Source: Tomocerus qinae | Lineage: Eukaryota > Arthropoda > Collembola > Entomobryomorpha > Tomoceridae | Assembly (NCBI GenBank): GCA_020055645.1 | Contig: CM034548.1 | Span: forward strand, 49,282,296-49,346,295 | Direction: 5' to 3' | Length of the DNA stretch: 64,000 nt | Notes under the pieces: model-generated | The model's input: the letters and a program-made list of their open reading frames with translations, nothing else | What the model was told of the DNA's origin: nothing | Databases searched by the model: none | Program-made: the position numbers and the translations under genes | Part shown: piece by piece, positions 34,601 through 46,600 of the stretch | Numbering within the stretch: position 1 is the stretch's first letter | Layout of the letters: every line of letters starts with the position of its first letter

Positions 34601-37600
34601 TTCATCCACCGAAAAGATACATTTATTATACAATACGAATAAATTAAGAATTGGTACATTTCCTGCATTCATTCTGCGGACAATTGTTTTACCATAATAA
34701 TATATAAGTAAAAAATTCTCAAATATTTTTTGGATATTTTTTAAATTAGAGTTTGATGTACTCACAGACTTAGGAAACTACAGACTCGACTTTACCATTC
34801 ATTCAATGCATTAGCATTTTGATGCTGACATGGCCGCCAAATATGGACTTTTAGCGGGAAAGGGATACTTTTGGTTGAAGTTTGATTTATTTCAGTGTAG
34901 TCGTATAATTTGTTGTTTTACAACAGACTTAAAATGATTTTGTGAAAATTTCGAAAAAGTTGTGTATGAGGAATGAGTACCAATTAATTAAGATAAAACA
35001 AAACGGGGGACTAAAGGTGCCTTCCGTTGATAATGTTAAAGTGTGTGCAATGACTGAAAAAGTATACAGACGTCACACTATTGGTAAAAACTTCAAAAAT
35101 TCCATCATTTTAAACGAAGTCAAGGGATACTTGCTAATGGACAAAAATTTGTTCAATTGTCTAAATGAGCATATCACCGAGTTAAGCGTACTGGATAATC
35201 ATATTAGCCAACTAATTCATCTAATATCCAAAACTTATTGTAATGTTCGCATGCATTATAGCGCAAAAGTTGTAACACAGGTTAAAATTCCTCACTCTGT
35301 ACGAAATCAAAATAACAAAATAACTCATTTTTGTGGCGTGTAATTGTTGTGACTTTTTTTGGAAATTGGAACAAGTTATAGAAATGTAAATAAAATAGAA
35401 GCACAATCTTGTTGTAAAGAATAATACATAATTTCTACGCATCTACGACCATTACATTTATTCTACCCGCGAAAAGTCCATATTTGGGGGCCATATGCAA
35501 TTTCTGTCACATGGCGTAACGTCGCATCTAGAAGGTTACCTTATTATATATCTATGGATGTACTGGAGTAAATAATTAGACCATATTCAAAAATGGAATA
35601 GACAATAGCTCTAAAGACAATTGGCATTGACTCAGAAGGAATTTGCTCCTTATGACGGAGTAGGTTGTTACAACGTAAGGACATTTTACCGCATATATAA
35701 TCAACATGTTTACTGAAATTCAGTTTTTCATCTAAGTAAATGCCCAAGTACTTAAAAGAGTCCACGCGATGCAAAACATTACCAATATGAACAATTTCGT
35801 TAGGATAGATGATATTAGTATTAATACGTGGATTTATAAAGATTACATAATTAGATTTAGATGGCCGTCTCGACTGAAACGTTAAGTTATATTAAATACT
35901 GGTATACTGGTCTGCTAAATCTTCTCGAAAAAAATGCTGAAAACCCGTCACCCAAAATTAAGTTTAAAAGGAAAGAAAAAGTTAATAAATAATAATTTGT
36001 ATACCATTTGTTAACAGTTCACTTACTGGCGCGTACAATTCAAGGAACAACGGGAAGCGAAGGGGTCTCTTTTGATTACGACCAGTCTTGGATATGCGCC
36101 ATGTAAGTAAAATGTGCTTATATCTTTTAGCATAAGAAATTATTTCTCATTTATCTATTTAAAGAATTTGTCATTTATCTTGCATGTTATTTAAGTGTTC
36201 CCTAAAATAATTGAAAATGTCCCTAAGTAACAATTGAAATGATCAATTTTGATGACTTTCTTACGGATAATTGAAAATGTCCCTACGATCGCTGATTTAC
36301 TATGTATGCTCTAATAATTGTACTTATCTACATAAATATTAGAGTAAAAAGTGTAAAATTTTGTCATCCGATTTTAGGTGGTGTTATTATTACATTTATC
36401 TCACACTTTACATGAAAAAAGGATCATTTAACCTGTGAATGGAATAGATTGGTACGAAATAAATTGTAACATCAAAACCACCTGAAGCCAGATTACAAAA
36501 ATTTTATTTTTACTCTAATATCCATTTAAACAAACACATTTATCTGTAAGTGTACTAATCATTAATTAGTGTCGTTTTAAATTATCCGTAGGAATTGACC
36601 GTTTCAATTACTACTCAGGAAAATTTTAAATTATTTCAATGGTGCATTAAATATATTCTATTAGTTTTAAAAATCTTTTGTGATCTGATAACATTGCTTA
36701 TTGTATTTCATCTTAAAAATTGCATAGGTAGTGGTCATTTTCTCACTTACTAAAAATTATGCATGGCATGGTGTACACATTTTAAGTCTTGCAGTGTACC
36801 CTCTTATCCTGACATTATAAAACTAAATATGTGGTATTTTATGAACTCTAGATGCAATCTTCCATCTCTTCAGCGCCGTCATGTTGCAATTGCCAAATTA
36901 AAGCATCCTGCCAGTTTTGGAAGGACTAGTCATGAAGTTCAATTGTTTATTTTGGTTCTGTGTCCCAGTAAAGAGGTAAATAAAATGATTTACTTATAAT
37001 CAGAGAGGTAAAGTTGTTTAGAAAAGAATGTATTTATTATTTAGTCAGAAAATAATTGGACGAAAAAAAGTCCTAACGCCTCACGCTCCATGTTGAACTA
37101 GGCAAAATTGAGGCACTAGAATTTTTTTCGTCCAGGTTTAAAAAAACTGGTCTGTAGACTTTCACATGGACTTGGAGTGAAATGAATTCCTGCACCTCAT
37201 GCTTCTTAGACCCCCGACGTCATGTCATCTACTAAATTCTTCCTAGGAAGTACCTCTCATTAGTTCCCCAGGTTTCCTACAAAATTGGATGAGGGATGGG
37301 AATATCTGGTTGAAGCAAAGGTTATTGTTTTAATTAGGAGGGTAAATTAGATTCCTCGAAAGCGGGTCCTATTATGCCCTGTGTAGTTTTGGGTCCTAAA
37401 ATGTTTTGTCCAATTAGAATATATAATATTTGATTTATAGCTCACACTTTACTCACTGTATCACTTGGACCACACAAATTAATTAGGACGTAGATTAAAT
37501 ACCTGTTTGTGAAACGTAAATTAGAAACTAAATACTGCTGAGTAAACCTATTCCTATAAGAGCCGATTCCGCATTCTGTAAATTGCTCTGCCACTGTGCA

Positions 37601-40600
37601 TGGATTGAGTTTTGGTGGACTCTTAGCGGAATGCAAGGCTGTATTGAGGGGGGGGGGGCATTGGGGGCAAATGCCTCCCCCGAAATCCAAGAAAAGAGGA
37701 AATTTTTTCTCAAAATACCAAAAAATTTCGCGCTTCGCGCGATTTTGTGATTTTTAGGCTATTTTTGACTCATTTTAGCTAAAATAAGCCAAAATTTTGC
37801 GCGCTTCGCGCGATAATGCCTACTACATATAAGTGTATGACGTCATTGCCCCCTCCGAAATCGACTTCTAAATACGGTACTGGCGGAGTGTATCGTTAAG
37901 GTCCGTCCGTTAGGTCATGGTCCGTACTCCGTACCCAGCACTAACACACACATCACAGGGTTGGTAAAATGACAACTGACTGACAAATTACCAAAATGTG
38001 ACTGTTGTATTGGACACTGGCTAACTACCTTAACAATGTCTTAATTAGGCAAGGCACAGTAGCAAATGTCCAAAGCGTTCCACTGTAAGCTGAGGTTAAG
38101 CCACGTTGCCTGCTGAGCAATGTTTGGATGGGTGACGAGTATGCGACTTGTAGCTAGCTTATACCAATGAGCTTGATTACAGACATGTTTAAGTCTAACA
38201 TCTAAAACAACTCAGTCCCTTGCCTAAAAATCCTAGCGCTGCAATAACAACGCATCTAGTTGAAAAACTCCAAGAAGTACCTTATTCGGCTCGGTGCAAG
38301 TACGGAATAGGTAAATTACTTGGGACTCTGTGTTGGGAGCACAGTTGGGACCCCTCACTCATATCTACCTCATATTCGGAACCTCACCCTCAGACCTCAC
38401 CTCATTGGGAGGATTTTACTGAGGTGATGTGAGGTTAAGCGTTTATATTTTTACAAATAGTGATGTAAGGTGAGGACTTTCTGTATGTAGATGGGAAGAG
38501 TGAGGTTTCTGTGAGGTCACTCACTTGTATTAAACAAAGATTGAGGTTAAGGTGAGGTCGGCCACGTGCACTGCATTATTGTATTGGGGACAGTTAACTA
38601 TCTCTACACTGACAAAGTAATAATTGAAGCAGCAAATTGGCAGATGATTATATTGCATACTTTTTTTTCAAACAGAAAGGGACAAAAAACGCACTGGAGA
38701 CAGGCCGGACGTTCTCCACAATATTTTCAGAGATCGAATTCCGTCAGAAACTTATGGAAGCACGCACCGAAGAGGAATTCAAAACTCTTATCATCAAACA
38801 GGCTCAAGATTTATCTCAACAGTCAAATAATCTGGAAAACCGTCTTATGGACAACCATGCACCTGGTCCGAATTACGAATACGTAAGCCGATTTATCTCA
38901 TTACATAAGCTCTTGGGCGAATACTATAAACTAGGGAGCGGGAAAATTACATTAGGGACGATCCACTTATGACGATTTTTGGCCATTTGTGAACCCCTCC
39001 CCCCTACGGTATGGAAACGTCTGTTTTTGAGTACTCCCCCCCTAATGACGTATGTTCAAGGAACAAAAACAAACTTTTTACATAAAAAAGCAAAAGGAAA
39101 CCGTTCTTTTACCTTACTGAAATCGATACTTACTTTGATGGCTTGATAATTCTTAAAACCTTACCTTTTTACCAATTCTTAAAACAACTCATCCAGTCTA
39201 ATCTCGAACAATAACTACAAAATTTTTAAAGCTCGGTACTAATGCTTATATACCTGATGGTTGGTTAGACCCACAATGTGGATTTATGTTCAACTAGCCA
39301 ATAATATTAATAAGTAACAATAAGTACAGTGTAGTTGATGCTACAGTTGGTTGATTTACATTTAATTGAGAATGATGAGGGTACCATTGACATTGAAGAA
39401 GTTGAGACCCTGATATCAAAGATTCTATCCTATTTAAGCCAATCAAATTATGCCAAAGGGCAAAACGCATTTAGGCCAAACCAGAAACTCTGAAAACCCA
39501 TTTAGACCAAAAAAGTGACCACTTGGGACAAAACTTTGTTTGCGCAGGAATTAGTCACATATAGTAAATAATGAATGATTGTAAGGATCATTTAGAACTC
39601 TTGAATAAAAGGGCCAAACCTCAGGAGGAATTAAAGGTTCTGAATATCTTCCGATATAAGTTTTTTCCATGTATGCTGCCTTAGGATTAAGTACGGGAAA
39701 ATATTCTGTATCTGGGTGCAAAGGCAATATCCTGATACATTTTCACAACAGTGCAAAATTTGTCGTCATTAATGTATTTTTCCCTTATTTCGACATGTTG
39801 CTGAATTTATCTCCATATATTTTGTCTTAGATTATAGAGGCAACCTCCAATTTCAGTAGATGGAAATACTTTAATGCTTTGTGAATAGCTAATTCAAAGT
39901 CACAAATGACTAATTCAGGAGAAATATGTACTGCAAATTAAAGAATTAAATAAAATAGGCAGGAATAAAGAAATTTTTATCCTTTCGATTGGGCTCCTTA
40001 TATACAGAAAACATATAATGCTTCCATCTTCTTATAGATTCCTGATGTCGGTGATATCTTGTAAATAAACTATAAATAATAATAATTTTTCCAAATTATT
40101 CGGTTGTCCCATTGAAATGTTTACTTCATCGCTCACCAAATTTGCGAAACGCGTTTTGTAGGGTCAACAGAAATTAAATGTTTTGCAACCTCTATGGCTT
40201 CGGGTCTATGAACTCTATATTTAAACCCTATATAATATATTTTTGATTTGGCTATTTGGAAAAATTTATTTTATTTATTTGGAAAAATTAATATTACCAA
40301 CAACTGTACATTATTTCAACTAAAAAATAAAATAACAAAATTATAATATAATTAAATTGTACTTACTGTATCGCACCCGGTGAATGATTTTAACCAAAAT
40401 TTTCCTGTTTCTAATGTCCCCATTCAAAAAAGGATACCTTTTTACGGGGCTTTCAAAGTAATTCTTTGGGCAGTAAATATATGTTTTGGGGCAGTTTTTA
40501 TAATTGGCAGTAACCGGTATTGCTAGAGGGCTGTAAAACAAATGCATTAGGCAGTAGAAGCCATGCAAATGGCAGTAATACAAAACTGTATTTTACATAG

Positions 40601-43600
40601 TATTTTTGTAGAATAGATTTACTTGTCTACATAAATCTTACAACTTGGAAGCTTATGAATATTGTTAGTGGGTATTCCGATAATGAATTTAGCTAAAGGT
40701 AACGAACTTATTGGAATGTACCTGCTTTACATAAGATTGTCTTATCATGTGTATCTTATCTTGTTTGAGTTGGCTGAATGCTGCTGTTTTATACTTCCAC
40801 CTCAGTTTGAAAGCAATACTGAAACTATAAAGACTGACTAACAAGTCAGAGAATGGCTTCCCAACTTACATATTATTTTAGTGATTCCGACACTGACTCA
40901 GAACGTGAAAATACTAACTTAAATAAAAAGAAAATTGACTGGAATCTTTTAAAACCGTATAATACAGAAGAAGACGCATTGTCCGAAACTGAAAGTGATT
41001 GGTCAATTCGTTATAAAAATATTAACCAAGGGTGCAAAGTTTTTTATTTTTTTGCAAGGGCAATAAAAAAATGTCCATGTAAGCGAAACTTAGAAGTTAA
41101 AAGTGTTGTACATTTATGGGAAAATAACTATCTATTACCATTACGTAATATTGACAAATAATCATGCTTGATTTTCTTTTTGAATTTACTTTTGACTGAA
41201 TATTAAAAATAAATAACATTTTTGTGTTACTGCCAACAATATTGTTTCTACTGCCTATCGCATTTGTTTCTTACTGCCCCGAAAAATTAAAAAAACTGCC
41301 GATAGAAAACTGCCTAAAAGAATTATTTTTACTGCCCAAAGAATTACTTTGAAAGCCCCATAAAAATTTATCCTTCAAAAAATCTTCAATCAATGATGCT
41401 GTACATTTTCTACTGTTTCTTCCGGTGCACCTCTAGTATTTTGTATTTTTAATAACAATTTTTATTGTATAAGAAAACCCTTCTTGGTGTAGTTTTTCTT
41501 GCTTAGCACGCTTACGTCCGCCATCCATGGAAAACAAGGAAATGCTAAATTAATCTATGCTTACTACTACTTATTTGTGAATATTTTGTTTATCGTTGTT
41601 TACACTGATTATCATTATGACGGCGTAATTTCCATATTAACCTTCACTATGGATATACTTATGAATAAATAACATCGTAAGTGTGTGTAAAAAATCTAGA
41701 GATAGAGCTACCAAGTACCAAACGTCATAAACGTAAACAAATTACTCATAGGCGACGAATTTTAGCTCAAATTATGTGTGTTTCTACATTATTACATTTC
41801 ATATGCTTAAAATTACTTATAAATTGTCTAAAATGTACTTGAATATTGCAAAATGTAGAATAACTTACATATTTTCATACATTATTTACTATATTATGTG
41901 ACTAATTCCTGCGCAAATAAAGTTTTGGCCTAAGTGGTCATTTATTTTTGGCCTAAATGGGTTTTCAGATTTTCTGGTTTGGCCTAAATGCGTTTTGCCC
42001 TTTGGCCTAAATCGGCGTACACCGATATCAAATGGCACGCAGTCGACAGGAGTGGATTTGGACTATGGAAATACTTTTTCATTCCTAACTAAATGGAGTG
42101 TCAGGTGCCAAGCGGCAAGCCTTTCTAATATTAAACTAAACTTCGGCCTTCATTTTGCTCTTACCATTTAAAAACTGATCATACCAGTTAGGACATAATA
42201 GTTAAAATGACTTATCGTGTACTGTACTAAATACGTGTACTACGCCACAAACTCACACACACACATACATAACGTGCATAAAGGCATATTATTTGGCTTT
42301 AAGTTACATTTGTTAGCCAACAAATACAAACCAATACACTCGTGTAGTAAGAGTTCAGAAAAGTAGTAAGGCTAGTAGTAAGGAATAGCATTGCTTCTAT
42401 TCTGCCATCTTACGTGGCCGCTTTATTGCATTTATATTGTTGGTACACATTTATTAAAATCCGTTGCATTGCTATACTATAGTGTGGATCTATATCCACA
42501 TTTTCCAAATTCAGAAATTGTAATAGTGGCCCCTATACTAATATAGATACTTAACGTACACGTTCTTTATTGTTGATGTGCATACGGCGGAGTAGGACAG
42601 CGCATGCGCATATACCCTAGAAAGAACCAAAGTTCAAAGAGGTTTCCCACAATAGGTGACCGGTCACTAAATTAACATGAATAGGTATTGAAATGACTAC
42701 AGTACTTGCCTGTGTTATCCTGGAATTGTGGGAAACGTCTATTCAACTGCAAATCAATTCACAACCAAAACTCAGCGAACATATTACTGCGGCTGCTCCT
42801 CTTCCATAGTCACTATCCCAAATACAATTTGAGATGTAAAAATGACATTAAAATATTGTTAAACGATTTTAAAATGACAACTTTATCGATGTCAAAATAT
42901 TGACAAAATTGACTGTTAAAATAACAAGAAATAATAATGTAGTCATTTTAGAAGCTATGAACAGAATATGTATCGTCAAAAGTCTACCCTCATTATATAA
43001 AGCATTGGTAGCAGGGTGGCATTATACGGGTTTAAAATGGAAGGATACACAAGTGAACGTATGTGGTTCAAACCTCTGTCACGGTACAATTTTTTGCTTT
43101 GATGACATTTTGTCCCGTTATTTTTTCACATGAGTTCATGTTATGGATACGTGATCAACCGTTAAAAGCTGACATTAATTAAAGTTAGAAAATTGACAGT
43201 CTTGATTCATGTCATTTTAACGGGAAAAAATGTAAGTCCAAAAAAACAGGATAAATAACTGCGAATAATGTTAAAAATGACAGGAATGACTGTTGTCATT
43301 TTTAAGAGTGTACTGCGGCTGCTCCTCTTCCATAGTCACTATCCCAAATACAATTTGAGATAAACAATCCAACCAAAATTTGGCAACCCATTTATGTAGC
43401 ATTATTATTATATAAAGTTAAAAATTCTAGGAAGACTTCTTGTAGTTATAATATTATGAACTCGTTGTTAGTTTCACAAACAGGTAAATGATTGTCATAT
43501 CTGTCGGATTTGTATGTGTTTGAATATTTTACCCTTTTAAACCAGCCGAAAGAAAACTTTTTTCGCTTTGGGACTGGAATAATAGAAGATTTTCAGAGAA

Positions 43601-46600
43601 GATTGCCACATTACGTGTCGGACTATCGGGATGGCATCGTTGGCTATAAAACTGTTCACAAAACAGTGTCTACTACTTTGTTCCTTTACTTCGCCTGCAT
43701 TCTTCCTGCCATAGCTTTCGGTGTGCTGAATGACCACACAACAAGAGGACTTATAGGTAATCTTCAAAATGAAACCTAAGTCTTCCCCACAGCATTGTCC
43801 ATATCAGAATGAGCCATTTATTTATATTGTACATTAATTGCTGAATATTAAGACCTTAGTAAATACATTAATTGATATTATAATTATAATATTTGCATGT
43901 ATAGACTGGAACATTATATTGTAGTATATATACAGTGCGTATTGAAAATCGGTGTGTTGTAAAACACTCTAGTGTGCATTAAAACTGGTGATTTTCAAAT
44001 GCATACCAAATGATCATTTATAAATATGGTCCATACAAATCAATTTCCGATCGAATTCAAGATGTAGACAATAGTTAGAACAGATCATCTTTTTACTGAA
44101 TTATTTACTATGCCAGCCATAAAATTTTGTAAAGACTTTAAAGTGTGAACGTTCTAATTCAATCACATTTTGGTTTCTATAAATATTCTTGCATGTTCAT
44201 TTCTATCCGAAATAGTTTTACTTGAACCACATTTAACAACCATCGTATTTGAAAATGATTCCCAATACAGAGAGTACCTATTTTTTTGGATATTCGGGTT
44301 GACACCTAACCAACCTATTGTATTTATTTGTGCTAGATGTGAAGAAAGTGATTGTCGGCCAGACAATGGGGGAATTATTCTACGTCACTCTCAGTGGCCA
44401 GCCACTTAACATTCTACTCACAACAGCTCCGCTCTGTCTCTTCGTGAAAAGTAAGTCACGATTACAATCCACAATGTCCCGAATCTCTGAGATGAAACTA
44501 AGGGAAAGTGAGAAAGTCTGTGCACACAGAAAATTATCTAACCCATCCTTAGTCGTCTATAAGGTGTGTTCCTATTACACGTTTTCGTGGAAAAATAATC
44601 ATTTTAACTGGAACATGCATAGTGGCCCGTCGTTCCTTTCTTGGAATGTCGTTAAATAGAGCAACGGAAACTGAAGAGCTAATTTTGCAGCAGACTCACC
44701 TTGCCGTTCAAAACGAATTCAATATATAGGCTAGACCTAGTCCCATTTTACAGACTTGAAATTTTCAATCAGAGGTGCCCGTGGACACTGACGAGGCCCC
44801 AGTGTGTTGTTTTACCTTGCTTTTTATATTTTACCCAGCAACTATTCTTCGATTATTTGCCTAAAATGCTTATTTAATTTTAGGAGCAACGTATTTTGAA
44901 GCATTGAATTTCTTGTCTTCTTCTCGTTAATATTCAATTTTTTGTTTGCGCTGCTTCTGCTAAACGTTCTCTTTTAATGCCAATCCAATTTGTTGCCTAT
45001 TGTTTGTGTTTTGTAAAATAGAATATAATTATGGTTCAGGAGAGAAGACTTTTTGAAAACGGTAACTATTTATTGTCAATTAAGTTGCGGAATGAATTTC
45101 AGATTCTAACCTCGCAGAAAATTCAATAGGGCAAATAGGCTATTTAAATGGATCTCTCTATGCCGTTTAATTACAATTTTTGTACACCTATGTAACCCTT
45201 CAAATTTCGCACATATTGTTGGAGCGACAAAGGCCCCAAAAGCGCTCCGAGCATTGGAGATTTCGCACAGAGGTAGTAGGGACACCTCTGTTGGGACTTC
45301 TTTAGGTGGGTGTTGTAGGGGGTGGGATTGGTTAAATAGTTGGTGTACTTTATTGAATGATCTTGCAGTTTTGTATGCCTTGGCTGAGGATTTTGAGGTG
45401 GACTTTGAAGCTCTGTACTGCTGCGTGGGTTTATGGAGTAGTTTGTTCACGGCGATGTACGCTCTGCTGGATGTGTCACGACTCATGAGATGGTCCACAA
45501 GATCCACAGAAGAAATATTCGCTCTATTCATTTCCATCGCCTTCTGCGTGGATGCATTCAGGGACACTGTCAAAAGTAAGTTCCAAGAGAATCTCCTAGC
45601 AATACTAATAATAATAGTGCACTGCATTATGCATCGTATTTATTCGATACCTGCACGAAATTCGATGTAGTAATTCAAACACATTTCTACGGGTTTTCTC
45701 TTCCGTGAAGTGGAGTGACTTGTTGGAATGGGTGACAGAATGTTTTATTTGCTTGCAGACTTCAAAGATAATTACAGCTCACCTTCGTGTAAGATTTTGG
45801 ACTCGGCAAACGCATCGGTACTCAGACACGTGCTGAACGGATCCGAAGCTGAAGTCCTAGCTGCAGGTTAGTTTAATACTACAAAGACCCTGCATCCTGT
45901 CACAGCTACTGTGACAACTTCTGCTTTAAACTTTGATTGAACTACAGTCGAGGGAATGCTTCATTGCCCGCCTTTGATTTCCATTCTGATTCCTTTGTCA
46001 AATTTGTTTATACCGCAACTCAATCTTTAGTTGCTCCAGGAGATGTAACTTGGCACAAAGGTCACCTACTACCTGTCACCAAGGACGTATTTAGGGATGG
46101 GTTTTACGGGCTGAAGCCCCCCCCCCCGAAATCCAAGAAAAGGGAAATTTTTTTATCAAACTAGCAAAAAATTTCGCGCTCTGGGCGATTATTTGCCATT
46201 TTAAGGCCGTTTTTGACTCATTTCCTTCAAAAAATGGCAAAAATTTTCAATATGTATACTTAAAATATCTATTGGAAATCTAGCCTCCTCCGAAACTCAG
46301 TTCTGCATACGTGCTTGCCTGTCACTGTCTTCTAGTATACCCCGTTTGATTACCATTGTCGACATACAAAAACAGACTCAATTACCTTCCAGCCTTTAGA
46401 TTTATTTCTCCTTTTTCCTACCAACATAGGACTTTGAATATAATTGACAAACATTGCTATTTGCATATGGAAACACATATAATTACAGTAAGAATAAGAT
46501 GACAGTGGTTGGCATTCTGAGACTCTCGTAACAATAAATTATTATGAATTATGAATAGATGTAGGTTAGGTTAGAATAGGGGTAATGCTGGAAAGATGTA

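Larger units (their letters stand above)
34144..35865 (-). mobile_element. Non-LTR retrotransposon fragment, interrupted by a P-like element
   Basis: Minus-strand reverse transcriptase thumb region reads [20 protein letters not shown] and [13 protein letters not shown] (35774-35557), then after the interruption [20 protein letters not shown] (34762-34385). Skipping 34763-35556 plus one 8-bp duplication keeps the frame open. The 3' end has an ATTTGATTTTG-type tail at about 34146-34165. The 5' part of the LINE is missing (truncated near 35865). Confidence 0.8.
39421..42023. mobile_element. Long-terminal-inverted-repeat element with 9-bp duplication (MULE-like?)
   Basis: Direct repeats GATATCAAA at 39412-39420 and 42024-42032 flank a 2.6-kb segment. 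Inverted terminal regions of about 130 bp (39450-39580 and 41880-42015) share AAAGGGCAAAACGCATTTAG and GCGCAGGAATTAGTCACAT. A 9-bp duplication with long inverted repeats is typical of Mutator-like elements. It contains a second inverted-repeat element at 40424-41385. Lies in SLC4A11 intron 4. Confidence 0.7.

Noticed and set aside
34128..35880. 15-bp repeats as LINE target-site duplication
   Set aside because: The copies are inverted, not direct, so they cannot be a standard duplication. Kept only as a structural finding.
42706..42903. Possible SLC4A11 exon or small gene
   Set aside because: It overlaps the 51-bp duplication, has no transporter motif, and exons 4 and 5 already join in phase.
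45106..45627. Long minus-strand frame (173 codons) opposite exon 7
   Set aside because: It has no family motif. The plus strand encodes a clear SLC4 membrane segment there, so this is a shadow frame.
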